64,000 bases of DNA from positions 1,518,435 to 1,582,434 of the forward strand of contig JXCB02000001.1 in NCBI GenBank assembly GCA_000828075.3, read 5' to 3'. The notes beneath the pieces were generated by a model that worked only from the letters and a program-made list of their open reading frames with translations, was not told where the DNA came from and searched no databases. A program made the position numbers and the translations under genes. Shown here one piece after another: positions 18,211 to 26,930 of this stretch (positions are counted from its first letter, which is position 1; the number at the start of each line of letters is the position of its first letter). Source of the stretch: Tolypothrix campylonemoides VB511288. Its GTDB lineage: Bacteria; Cyanobacteriota; Cyanobacteriia; Cyanobacteriales; Nostocaceae.

Positions 18211-19707
18211 ATGACCACTCCCCTGACTTGCCGCAATTACATCGACGGTAAATGGTTGAGCGCTTCCGGGGGAGCCACCCTAGAAAGTCGCAACCCTGCT
18301 GTTTACGACGAACTTGTTGCGACTTTCCCGCGTTCCGCAGCAGCAGATATAGATACAGCGATCGCAGCCGCCCGCAAGGCATATCGTACCTGGCGGCTCG
18401 TCCCTGCCCCAGCGAGAGGAGAATATATTCAGAGAGTGGGAGAGCTCTTACTCAAGCACAAAGAAGAACTTGCCCAACTTATGAGTCGGGAAATGGGTAA
18501 ACCCCTGACAGAAGCACGAGGAGATGTTCAAGAAGGTATTGACTGCGCTTATTACAGTGCTGGTGAAGGGCGGCGGCTATTTGGGCAAACTATTCCCTCG
18601 GAAATGCCCAATAAATTCGCGATGACGGTAAGAATGCCTATCGGAGTTTGCGCCCTCATTACTCCGTGGAATTTCCCTGTCGCCATTCCCTGCTGGAAAG
18701 CTATGCCGGCGTTGGTATGCGGTAATACTGTCATCCTCAAACCCGCCGAAGATACTCCCGCCTGTGCAACCAAACTCATTGAAATTTTTGCCGAAGCAGG
18801 TTTGCCACCCGGAGTTATCAATTTGGTGCATGGAGTGGGAGAAGAAGCAGGGAAAGCTTTAGTTGAGCATCCTGACGTTGATTTGGTTTCTTTTACCGGT
18901 TCTTCGGAAACGGGTGCTTTTGTTGGCGCAACTTGCGGACGCACTCACAAGCGCGTCTGTTTGGAGATGGGCGGCAAAAATGCCCAAATTGTTATGGAAG
19001 ATGCTGACTTAGAACTTGCTCTCGATGGTGCGGTTTGGGGAGCATTTGGAACTGCCGGTCAAAGATGTACTGCGACTAGTCGCCTACTTTTGCACAGCGA
19101 TGTTAAAGAAAAATTTACCACGATGCTCAAAGAGCGTACCAGCAAATTACGCTTGGGTGCAGGAACTGATCCCAATATTGATGTGGGACCTTTGGTGAAT
19201 GCATCTCAACTCGAACGGGTGAGCAAGTATCTGGATATTGCCCGTGAAGAAGGCGCAAAGGTGTTGACGGGTGGAGAAATAGCAACCGAGGGAGAACTAA
19301 AACACGGTTACTTCTTTCAACCCACGATTCTTGATGAAGTCACCCCCGAAATGCGCGTCGCCCGTGAAGAGATATTCGGACCTGTGGTGGCGCTTATCGA
19401 GGTGAACTCTTTTGAAGAGGCGATCGCCATCCTCAACGATACCCCCTACGGTCTTTCTTCTTCAATCTACACCCGCGATATCAACCGCGCTTTCGCCGCC
19501 ATGCGCGACATCGAAGCAGGTATTACTTACATCAACGGTCCTACCATTGGCGCGGAGGTGCATTTGCCATTTGGCGGTGTTAAACAAACAGGTAACGGAC
19601 ACCGGGAAGCTGGTACTGCTGTGTTGGATGTGTTTACAGAATGGAAGACAGTATATGTGGATTTTTCGGGAAGTTTGCAGCGTGCCCAAATTGACAACCG
19701 TGGATAA
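18211..19707 (+). CDS. NAD(P)-dependent aldehyde dehydrogenase
   Basis: A 498-residue protein counted from the ATG at 18211, chosen because GGAGGT sits 8 bases upstream; an upstream in-frame start at 18175 lacks this. ALDH hallmarks: ITPWNFPVAIPCWKAMPAL (cofactor binding), FTGSSETG, the general base Glu252 in LEMGGKN and catalytic Cys286 in GQRCTATS, and EEIFGPVVALIEV near the end. It converts an aldehyde (for example an omega-semialdehyde) to the acid. Sequence features resemble semialdehyde dehydrogenases but the substrate is not fixed. An 84-bp partial copy of the 3' part is found at 20084-20167. Confidence 0.9.
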   Translation: MTTPLTCRNYIDGKWLSASGGATLESRNPAVYDELVATFPRSAAADIDTAIAAARKAYRTWRLVPAPARGEYIQRVGELLLKHKEELAQLMSREMGKPLTEARGDVQEGIDCAYYSAGEGRRLFGQTIPSEMPNKFAMTVRMPIGVCALITPWNFPVAIPCWKAMPALVCGNTVILKPAEDTPACATKLIEIFAEAGLPPGVINLVHGVGEEAGKALVEHPDVDLVSFTGSSETGAFVGATCGRTHKRVCLEMGGKNAQIVMEDADLELALDGAVWGAFGTAGQRCTATSRLLLHSDVKEKFTTMLKERTSKLRLGAGTDPNIDVGPLVNASQLERVSKYLDIAREEGAKVLTGGEIATEGELKHGYFFQPTILDEVTPEMRVAREEIFGPVVALIEVNSFEEAIAILNDTPYGLSSSIYTRDINRAFAAMRDIEAGITYINGPTIGAEVHLPFGGVKQTGNGHREAGTAVLDVFTEWKTVYVDFSGSLQRAQIDNRG

Positions 19708-19838
19708 TACTGATGAGTGCAGATAAGATTTGTACCTTGAGAATCTTTGTATCTAAGTTTCGTTCCAAAAAACCAAAACAGCGAGGTAGCGGTAAGCAGG
19801 TTGAACCTCCTTCTTTTCGTATCATAAATAATGCTTCT

Positions 19839-19892
19839 AGCCTTAACAGCAACCGTATTGGTTTATAGATCAATACGGTTGCTGTTAAGGTT
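19839..19892. repeat. Perfect 20-bp inverted repeat resembling abutted IS4-type ends
   Basis: CCTTAACAGCAACCGTATTG, then 10 bases, then the exact reverse complement (19841-19890). Each arm resembles the terminal repeat of the IS4-family element at 53133-54618 (CAATACGGTTCAGTTAAGG), oriented as right end, 10-bp spacer, left end. The spacer equals the 10-bp target duplication length of that element. Confidence 0.6.
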
Positions 19893-20083
19893 GATGTGTA
19901 AAAAATCATGTGTGTAGAGACACAACGCCAGAGCCGGCACGAGGGAGACCCCTTCGGGTATCTCCTATGCTCCCGGATAAATCCTTTGGAGACCAACAAA
20001 CTTTTTCCGTACTTAAATAAGCGCGGATTCTATCCGTGGGGATATTCTGATTACTTCATTCTGTGTTATTCGTTCTTCTTAAT

Positions 20084-20167
20084 CCTGAAATGCGAGTCCC
20101 CCGTGAAGAGATATTCAGACCTGTGGTGGCGCTTATCAAGGTGAACTCTTTTGAAGAGGCGATCGCT
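20084..20167 (+). pseudogene. Duplicated aldehyde dehydrogenase fragment
   Basis: 84 bases match 19345-19428 of the aldehyde dehydrogenase gene with six mismatches by hand alignment. It encodes PEMRVPREEIFRPVVALIKV in place of PEMRVAREEIFGPVVALIEV. No flanking dehydrogenase sequence is present; the fragment abuts the 3' end of the convergent manA-type gene. It is a non-functional remnant. The rest of 19708-20083 contains only repeats (including the 19839 hairpin) and no gene. Confidence 0.85.
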
Positions 20168-20188
20168 CCCTCAAGAAGTGCCATTTGC

Positions 20189-21262
20189 CTAAATTCCAAC
20201 TTCACCCAATGCACGTATCTCCTCGTCAGAATGACCAACCTTTCGGAGTGACATCACGATGTCGCGTTCCAGATCCGGTACATAGTACGCAATCAAGCTT
20301 GCCCCGCCTTCCTGCTGAGTGGGCACGATTCGCACTCGGCTTAGGGCAGCCGGGATGATGCATGACTCACCTGTAGCGAGTGTTTCGCTTCCACCCCGGT
20401 AGTCAATTCGCACCGGCGTTCCCACGTTCGACAGCGTCATGCAGCGCCACGGGTGATCTGGCTCAATATGGGGTTCAGTCAGCGTCCATCGTTCAAGCGC
20501 AAAGTACGGTCCGGCGCAGGTAAGGACGTAACGGTTAGCGCCTTCTCGCAGCGAGAGTCCGGTGAAGGGACGAGGCTGGTAGTGGGTGCGTAGTTCGTCG
20601 AGGGTGGCGTTGATGCACTTGGACCACTCATCCTCGCTGCGGCTGTTGCCTTTCATATCGCTCGGCATGACATCCTCCGCCAAGTCGGATGTTTGTTCGA
20701 CCTCGAAAATCAGAGTGTCAGGTCCAAAGCTGTGTATCACCCCACTCGGTACGTAAACGGTGTCGCCAGTTTTGATGGGGAAGCGTGGCATCACCGCGTC
20801 GTAGTCTTGCTTCTTGAAAGCGTCAAATAATTGCTCGCGAGTCAAACCGGGTTTTATGCCTGTCAAGATGCTGGCGCTCGGTGCCGCCCACAAAATATGC
20901 CATGCTTCGGTTTTGCCGTTCGGCTCACTGTAGAGGCGTTGAGCGGTTTCGTCGTCGGGATGAAGGTGAATCGGCAGCCGACCCGAAGCATCAATGAACT
21001 TCTGTAGGATGGGGAAGTGCAGTCCACGCCAGCCTTCGCCTACCAGTTCGTCCGGATGTGCCTCGACCAACTCGTGAAGAGTGCGACCAGCGAAGTCACC
21101 GTTAGTCACGGTGCCAGTTTTGTCCTGATAGTCGCTTATTTCCCAGGTCTCGGCAACAATGCCATCCGGAAGATTACCTTTGCCGAGCCGCTCCTTGATG
21201 AGACGACCGCCGAAAACGTAGGTGTTAATATGGGCAGTTAATTTGATGGGATACCAGTTCAT
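20189..21262 (-). CDS. manA: Mannose-6-phosphate isomerase, class I type
   Basis: A 357-residue protein. The zinc-binding cupin signature LPIHLHPDDETAQ, followed by SEPNGKTEAWHIL and GDTVYVPSGVIHSFG, identifies a type I phosphomannose isomerase. It interconverts mannose-6-phosphate and fructose-6-phosphate for GDP-sugar and polysaccharide synthesis. Base composition is clearly GC-richer than the surrounding cyanobacterial genes, and the next two genes share this. The three probably form an acquired block. The substrate could be another hexose phosphate. Confidence 0.83.
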   Translation of the reverse strand: MNWYPIKLTAHINTYVFGGRLIKERLGKGNLPDGIVAETWEISDYQDKTGTVTNGDFAGRTLHELVEAHPDELVGEGWRGLHFPILQKFIDASGRLPIHLHPDDETAQRLYSEPNGKTEAWHILWAAPSASILTGIKPGLTREQLFDAFKKQDYDAVMPRFPIKTGDTVYVPSGVIHSFGPDTLIFEVEQTSDLAEDVMPSDMKGNSRSEDEWSKCINATLDELRTHYQPRPFTGLSLREGANRYVLTCAGPYFALERWTLTEPHIEPDHPWRCMTLSNVGTPVRIDYRGGSETLATGESCIIPAALSRVRIVPTQQEGGASLIAYYVPDLERDIVMSLRKVGHSDEEIRALGEVGI

Positions 21263-21343
21263 GCGGGGTAGTAAGAATATTCGTAATAATCTCGCGGCGT
21301 ACAGGCATGGCTTGTGTAGCGGAATTCTGCCAGTTTAATAACC

Positions 21344-22357
21344 TTAAACCGCAGACGATGTAAGCCACCAGATTAAGGTGCCAAGACTAGCAACAATAAT
21401 CGTTGTCGTCACTGGATGCTTCTCAGCCTTGACGTAGAGGCTACCCGACCGAATCCAACCTTGGTGAGTCCCCCGCTCATGCATGCCGTAACCCGCGTGA
21501 TAAAGTGCATTGTCTTCTCGATCGCGCGAGGGGCGATCAGACTGTTGCGAGGGAAACGCCCAAAGCTCTATCAACTTGTCCGTGAGCCGTGGTGAGATAC
21601 CAGCCAACACCGCCAGAGCCTTGGCTTGGAAACCGACGAACATGTCTCGTTTCGGATGTTCTGCCGAATACAAAATTGCTTCAGCGACCGCTTCGGGTGG
21701 GTAGATCATGCCACGATGCGCGGGTTGTTTTGGCATGTAGCTGCGGGCATGTTCGTTGTATGGAGTGTCAATCCGTCCGGGGTGAATCAATGTTACTGAT
21801 ACAGGAGCACCTTCAGCCTCCAACTCTGTTCGCAGAGCATCTGTCCAACCATGCAGCGCATGTTTGGAAGCCGAATAGGTTGACTGAACCGCTACCGCTC
21901 GATCGCCCAGAAAGCTGCCAACATTGATTAACGCCCCACTGCCGCTTTGGCGCTTTTTGAAGTGGTTGACGGCGGCGCGGGAGCCATAGACAACGCCCCA
22001 AAAGTTTGTGTCAAACATGCGCTTCATGTCGGGGATTGAAACATCCATGCAGCGACCAAATATCGATACGCCTGCATTGTTAACCCACGTATCAAAGCCG
22101 CCAAATTCAGCGATCGCTCTTTGGGCGATGCGATTCACATCTTCTTCTTGCCCGACATCAGCGACGACATAGATCGCCTGCCCGCCAAGTCCGCGAATTT
22201 CATCAACCAGTTGACGCAGAGCATCTTCATTTCGTGCTGCCAGGACAAGCTTTGCGCCCTGTTGTGCTGCCATTCTTGCGGTCACTAAGCCAATGCCACT
22301 AGAGGCACCTGTAATGACAACGACTTGGTTTCGGAGAGGTTTCAGTGAAATAGCCAT
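21344..22357 (-). CDS. SDR-family oxidoreductase with C-terminal membrane segment
   Basis: A 337-residue protein. The Rossmann motif is TGASSGIG near residue 17, the structural motif is NNAGV, and the catalytic pair is in YSASKHALHGW. After the SDR domain there is a polar region and a C-terminal hydrophobic segment (TTTIIVASLGTLIWWLTSSA) that would anchor the enzyme to a membrane. This matches the group of longer SDRs found beside stress or polysaccharide genes. Substrate unknown. It is GC-rich like manA and the other SDR. Confidence 0.85.
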   Translation of the reverse strand: MAISLKPLRNQVVVITGASSGIGLVTARMAAQQGAKLVLAARNEDALRQLVDEIRGLGGQAIYVVADVGQEEDVNRIAQRAIAEFGGFDTWVNNAGVSIFGRCMDVSIPDMKRMFDTNFWGVVYGSRAAVNHFKKRQSGSGALINVGSFLGDRAVAVQSTYSASKHALHGWTDALRTELEAEGAPVSVTLIHPGRIDTPYNEHARSYMPKQPAHRGMIYPPEAVAEAILYSAEHPKRDMFVGFQAKALAVLAGISPRLTDKLIELWAFPSQQSDRPSRDREDNALYHAGYGMHERGTHQGWIRSGSLYVKAEKHPVTTTIIVASLGTLIWWLTSSAV

Positions 22358-22482
22358 GACTTTTCATGCAAACAAGATTTTTGTAGGTTTATTTGTGATT
22401 GGGCATAAAGCAGAACGTCAGGGTACAGCTTGATGCGGCTTCAACTTGTGGTGACTCACGCCCTTCACCTCAAAGCAAAGCC

Positions 22483-23361
22483 CTATGGAAGAACGGGCTG
22501 ACCGCCAGTAACGGGAATGACCGCACCCGAAACGTAACTGGCTTCCTCCGAAGCGAGTAGCACATATACTGGCGCGAGTTCCGCTGGCTGCGCGGCGCGC
22601 TTGATTGGGTAATCCTGCCCGAACTGTGTCACTTGTTCGTTTGGCATTGTCGCTGGGATCAGGGGTGTCCACACTGGACCGGGCGCGACACTGTTAACCC
22701 GGATGCCTTTGTCGGCAAGCAACTGCGCTAAGCCACCGGTGAAGTTGACGATCGCTGCCTTAGTAGCCGAATACGCCAGTAGTTTCGGCTTCGGCTCAGA
22801 TGCATTGATGGAGGCGGTATTGATGATGGCGCTACCCGGCTTCATGTGCGGCACGGCGGCTTTGCACAGGTAGAACATCGCGTAGATGTTGGTTTTGAAG
22901 GTGCGATCAAACTCCTCTGAGGAAATCTCATCAAGGCTTTGGCGCGTCATCTGGAAAGCGGCGTTGTTGACGAGGATGTCGATCTTGCCGAACTCACTGC
23001 GCGCCCGCTCAACAATCTGTTGACAGTGCGCTTCTTGCTGGATATCTCCTGCGATCGCGACGCACTTGCGCCCTTCCTTCTCAACAATGCCAACGGTTTC
23101 CTGCGCGTCGGACTCTTCATTGAGATAGGCAATCAACACGTCAGCACCTTCACGGGCAAAGGCAAGCGCAACTGCCCGCCCGATACCAGAGTCACCACCG
23201 GTGATGATGGCGGCTTTGCCTTGCAGTTTTCCGGAACCCTGATAGGAATTTTCGCCGTAGTCCGGTCTCGGGTTCATCTGTGACTCTAGTCCCGGTACTT
23301 CTTGCTGTTGTTCGGGGAACGGCGGCTTCGGTCTTTGTTCCTGTAGGTTCTGTGAGGTCAT
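22483..23361 (-). CDS. SDR-family oxidoreductase, general-stress type
   Basis: A 292-residue protein from the ATG at 23361, which has AAGGAGA six bases upstream; the frame extends five codons further without better signals. A 45-residue polar leader (PKPPFPEQQQEVPGLE) precedes TGGDSGIGRAVA, NNAAFQMT, YSATKAAIVNFT and the C-terminal SGAVIPVTGGQPV. The leader plus GGDSGIG is typical of the YhdF/YghA-like stress SDR group. Substrate unknown. Upstream 23362-24121 is non-coding, with small palindromes (23405-23445) and one repeat near 23950-24000. Confidence 0.87.
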   Translation of the reverse strand: MTSQNLQEQRPKPPFPEQQQEVPGLESQMNPRPDYGENSYQGSGKLQGKAAIITGGDSGIGRAVALAFAREGADVLIAYLNEESDAQETVGIVEKEGRKCVAIAGDIQQEAHCQQIVERARSEFGKIDILVNNAAFQMTRQSLDEISSEEFDRTFKTNIYAMFYLCKAAVPHMKPGSAIINTASINASEPKPKLLAYSATKAAIVNFTGGLAQLLADKGIRVNSVAPGPVWTPLIPATMPNEQVTQFGQDYPIKRAAQPAELAPVYVLLASEEASYVSGAVIPVTGGQPVLP

Positions 23362-24121
23362 GAACTCTCCTTTCAACCAAGTCTTGAGTAAAGTAAGCGC
23401 CCTAAGGCTGCTCGAACGAGAGCAGCTAGCGCAGCATCTGCTGTGGTTCTTATGCGCGTTGTTTGTTCTTGCTAGTTAACAATTAACTGGGTATTACTTT
23501 ACCCAACCTCTAACTACAGAATGAGATTAGTTCTAATTGATTGTGTGTTTTCAAATACATTTGTATTTGAATAAATTGGGAATTCTTGAGAGGGCAAACG
23601 CATGTAGAATTAATGCTAAATGAAACTTGAATAAGCGTTTTCAGCTAAAAGAGCTAGAAAAAAGAGATATGAGTGCTACCTAGTGTATAGCAGAAAATCA
23701 AAATGACTCAATTAGGAGGTTATCAACTTCAATTTCTAGGGGAGTGAACTTACTACCGCTGAAAACTAATGTGTAAAATTCAAACTATCTTTGATTCAAA
23801 AATAGCCTTATCTTGCAGCTAAATTTTTCGTTCAATGTTTATCCAAACAGAACTTTAGCTAGGTATTCATTGTCCTATCCAGCTTTTAGCCGTTGGAGCA
23901 ATTTGGTACTTTATATCAAGTCCGGTTGATTACTTATAATTCCTGCTTTACCTCACCCCAACCCCTTCCGATCTCGCAAAGAGGAAAAGGGAGGCGGGTG
24001 AACTCCATCAGCTTTTGGAAACTTGTTGGGAAAAGTCAGTGTGCATCTGTGGTCTATACAACAGAAAGCGATCGCCTCTGGTCGTTTAATCAGAAATAAT
24101 CTTAAAAAATCTAATACAACA

Positions 24122-25477
24122 ATGTTAAGTATCCCTATTGATATAGCTTTACCGCGATCGCCTCACATAGTTACATCCTTACCCGGTCCTCGTGCCAAAG
24201 CTATTGTAGAACGCGATCGCGCTGTCACTTCTCCTTCCTACACCCGTGACTACCCGTTGGTTGTCGCTCGCGGTGAGGGGTCTATGGTAGAAGATGTGGA
24301 CGGCAATGTATTTTTAGATATGACTGCAGGAATTGCGGTTACCGCCACTGGACACGCGCACCCCGAAGTTGTGCAAGCTATTCAAGAGCAAGCTGCAATG
24401 CTGCTGCATATGTCGGGGACTGATTTTTACTATGAACCAATGGTGGAACTGGCGGAGAAATTAGCTATCCGCGCCCCTTTTCCACCTCTCCCTAGCCCTC
24501 CCCTACAAGGGGAGGGAAGCAGAAAAACTTTGTTTCCTGCAAGGGTGTTTTTTAGCAATTCTGGAACAGAGTCTAACGAAGGAGCAATCAAACTTGCTCG
24601 GTATTACACCGGGCGTTCCCTGATAGTTGCCTTTTTGGGAGCATTCCACGGACGCACTTATGGCGCGATGTCCCTCACGGGTTCCAAAACAGTACAGCGA
24701 GCAAACTTTGGTCCTCTGCTTCCAGGTGTAACGCACATTCCCTACGGGACTCACGCAAGCTTAGATTACCTGGAAAAACAATTATTTACCACAATGCTAC
24801 CGCCGCAAGAGATCGCAGCGATCATTGTCGAAGCGATACAAGGAGAAGGTGGTTATATTGTGCCAGAAGATGGGTTTTTAGAGCGCATCCGGGAAATATG
24901 CGATCGCCATAACATCCTGATGATAGTTGATGAAGTGCAATCTGGAATGGGACGCACGGGACGCCTGTTTGCAATTGAACACTGGGGTGTCATGCCCGAT
25001 ATCATTACCACAGCTAAAGGTATTGCCAGTGGTTTACCTTTGGGAGCTATTCTCGCTCGTCCGGAAATTATGACATGGCAACCAGGTTCTCATGCAACCA
25101 CTTTTGGTGGTAATCCTGTTGCTTGTGCTGCGGCTATTGCTACTCTGCGACTGTTGGAAAGTGGTTTGATGGCAAACGCCACCCAGATGGGAGAATTACT
25201 GCAAGCAGGTTTGCATCGTCTGTCGCAGCAATTTCCGCAAATTTCGCTGCCACGAGGAAAGGGCTTAATGGTAGCGGTGGATTTGTTAGACGACGAGGGG
25301 AAATTTAATCCCCAGCTACGCGATCGCATTCTCCAAGAAGCTTTCTTACGCGGTTTGTTGTTGCTTGGTTGCGGAAAAGCAGCAATTCGCTTCTGTCCGC
25401 CTCTGGTTATTGATAGCCACCAAATTCAAACAGCTCTCCAAATTCTTTTTGAAGTTTTAGCAGAAATTCAGTCTTAG
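24122..25477 (+). CDS. Class III PLP aminotransferase (GabT/2-aminoadipate-transaminase-like)
   Basis: A 451-residue protein from the ATG at 24122. An in-frame start at 24023 would add a non-conserved stretch overlapping a repeat. Class III features: FFSNSGTESNEGAIKLARYY, FHGRTYGAMSLTGSK, VDEVQSGMGRTG, the PLP lysine in TTAKGIASGLPLGA (about Lys299), and HATTFGGNPVACAAA. The common annotation would be acetylornithine or 4-aminobutyrate aminotransferase. The next gene, an HglS-type 2-oxoadipate enzyme, makes 2-aminoadipate a good substrate candidate. Residues about 119-138 (PPLPSPPLQGEGSRKTL) come from an inserted palindromic repeat. Confidence 0.85.
   Translation: MLSIPIDIALPRSPHIVTSLPGPRAKAIVERDRAVTSPSYTRDYPLVVARGEGSMVEDVDGNVFLDMTAGIAVTATGHAHPEVVQAIQEQAAMLLHMSGTDFYYEPMVELAEKLAIRAPFPPLPSPPLQGEGSRKTLFPARVFFSNSGTESNEGAIKLARYYTGRSLIVAFLGAFHGRTYGAMSLTGSKTVQRANFGPLLPGVTHIPYGTHASLDYLEKQLFTTMLPPQEIAAIIVEAIQGEGGYIVPEDGFLERIREICDRHNILMIVDEVQSGMGRTGRLFAIEHWGVMPDIITTAKGIASGLPLGAILARPEIMTWQPGSHATTFGGNPVACAAAIATLRLLESGLMANATQMGELLQAGLHRLSQQFPQISLPRGKGLMVAVDLLDDEGKFNPQLRDRILQEAFLRGLLLLGCGKAAIRFCPPLVIDSHQIQTALQILFEVLAEIQS
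24482..24522. repeat. Palindromic repeat inserted in frame in aminotransferase gene
   Basis: CTCTCCCTAGCCCTCCCC and its partner ACAAGGGGAGGGA form a hairpin. It is read as Pro-rich sequence between AIRAP and FPARVFFSNSG, where related enzymes have only a few residues. Confidence 0.7.
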
Positions 25478-25539
25478 ACACTTATAGACTTGCTTTCCGC
25501 TTTAAAATTACTTACATCCTCTCTTATCTCCTCTGTGTT

Positions 25540-25740
25540 AGGCCAGTCGCCTAGGTCGGGAAACCCCTTCGGGTATGCCTTCGGCACGTCTGAGTCCTTC
25601 GGACACGCTGAGTCGCAAAGCGACACGCTGCGCGAACGCGAACGACGAACGCCAGTTGCCTGCTGTCGGGAAACCCTCCTGCAGCACTGGTCTCACCTCC
25701 TGCAGCTCTGGCTCCTCTGTGTCCTCTGCGGTTTATTCAT
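25540..25740. repeat. Cluster of palindromic intergenic repeats
   Basis: Successive units such as GGGAAACCCCTTCGGGTATG, GAGTCCTTCGGACACGCTGA, CGCAAAGCGACACGCTGCGC and the CCTCTGTGTCCTCTGCGG repeat. Small open frames across them are not genes. A further short repeat (CTTTGCGACTCTGCG) runs to 25825. No gene is seen in 25478-25861. Confidence 0.7.
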
Positions 25741-25861
25741 CAAAAATCTTTGGATGGTAAACGAGTAAATTAATCTCGCCTCAAGATGCTAAGAAACTCT
25801 TTGCGACTCTGCGTCTTTGCGCGAGGTTATCATAAATCTGATACCCATCGCCAGAAACACC

Positions 25862-26782
25862 ATGAACCCCGAAATTGCCCGTCATCTTTGGGAATTGCTT
25901 TGGCACGACTACAGCACCAGGGTAAGTTACGCCCGCACCTACCAGCAAATGATTACTAATGCGGGTGGGGCTGTCGCCAATGACCACATTGCCTTTCGGT
26001 CTTTACGGATGGAGGTGCACGGTCCACAGGGTCAGGTCAACTTGGGTATAGGTTACCTGGGACAACTTGCTGAGGCTTTGGGTTACGAGGCGGCGGGTGA
26101 GTATTCTTTTCCAGAAAGTCATCTTTACGCCCGTCATTATCGCCATCCTCAGCAAGAAGAATTCGACTTGCCTAAGTTGTTTATCAGCGAGTTGATTGTA
26201 GATGAATTGCCAGAAAAGACTGTTCAACTCATCCATCAAACCGTCTCAGGCGTGAATTTATTTCATTTTTCAGCAATTTTCGAGACATTTGAAGCTGATA
26301 CTAAACGCCTTGTCAAGGAATTGCATAGAATCTTTACTTGCCCCTGGCAACCTCCCCACCGTTCTGTTTTGGAAGAAGTCAACAAGGTCACTCAGTATGG
26401 AGCTTGGGTACTGCTGCACGGTTACGCAGTCAACCACTTTACAGGCTATGTTAACCGCCAGAATACTCCAGAATACCCGGATATCGAGACCACTGCCCGT
26501 GGTTTAGCTAACTTGGGTGTGCCAATGAAAGCTGAGATTGAGGGGGATGTTGCTTGTGGTTTGCGGCAAACAGCAACTCAAGCAGTTACTGAAATTGTAA
26601 CAGTATCAGAAGATTCCACTGATGCAGAAATTCAAATTCCCTGGACTTACGCCTATTATGAAATTGCCCAACGCTATATGGTAGAAGTGGAACCAGGTCA
26701 GCAAGAGCTGTTTGATGGTTTTTTGGGAAGAAATGCCCAACAGTTATTTGAAATGACGCGAGTGAACTACCCCGGCGCATAG
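25862..26782 (+). CDS. hglS: HglS-type 2-oxoadipate dioxygenase/decarboxylase (DUF1338)
   Basis: A 306-residue protein from the ATG at 25862; a longer frame from 25817 starts in repeat sequence. The DUF1338 fold is indicated by NDHIAFRS (His42 as metal ligand, Arg46 as likely substrate clamp), YAVNHFTGYVN (His192) and AYYEIAQR (Glu267). This His/His/Glu set corresponds to the Fe site of HglS, which converts 2-oxoadipate to D-2-hydroxyglutarate in D-lysine catabolism. The aminotransferase 380 bases upstream could supply 2-oxoadipate. The last codons (NYPGA and stop) appear to come from the end of a mobile-element remnant. Confidence 0.8.
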   Translation: MNPEIARHLWELLWHDYSTRVSYARTYQQMITNAGGAVANDHIAFRSLRMEVHGPQGQVNLGIGYLGQLAEALGYEAAGEYSFPESHLYARHYRHPQQEEFDLPKLFISELIVDELPEKTVQLIHQTVSGVNLFHFSAIFETFEADTKRLVKELHRIFTCPWQPPHRSVLEEVNKVTQYGAWVLLHGYAVNHFTGYVNRQNTPEYPDIETTARGLANLGVPMKAEIEGDVACGLRQTATQAVTEIVTVSEDSTDAEIQIPWTYAYYEIAQRYMVEVEPGQQELFDGFLGRNAQQLFEMTRVNYPGA

Positions 26783-26930
26783 GTGGACGGGGCTTCTGTA
26801 CTCACAGGCGAATGCCGCAGGTGAGACTTTCGTCCCATCTTTGGTCTTACTTCCCCTCCTACAGCTCCACACGGCTGAACCATCCGCCTTTAGCATTCTG
26901 ATCCCTTCTGCTCTAATATTGTTTGCTAAA
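26763..26930 (-). pseudogene. TnpB-element 3' remnant (tnpB C-terminus and right end)
   Basis: The minus strand reads RAEGIRMLKADGSAV then SCRRGSKTKDGTK, like the degenerate C-termini of IS1341/IS891-type TnpB proteins (NILAEGIRMLKADGSAV). It ends with GGGTAGTTCAC, a typical element end. The rest of the transposon is gone. The remnant provides the sequence around both neighbouring stop codons: hglS on the plus strand and the serine hydrolase on the minus strand. Confidence 0.6.

Noticed and set aside
20063-20251. 62-residue plus-strand ORF containing dehydrogenase-like sequence
   Set aside because: Only the 84-bp duplicated fragment is dehydrogenase-like; the rest is antisense to the manA 3' end.
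23893-24121. N-terminal extension or small gene before the aminotransferase
   Set aside because: It overlaps a CTCACCCCAACCCC-type intergenic repeat and is not family-like.
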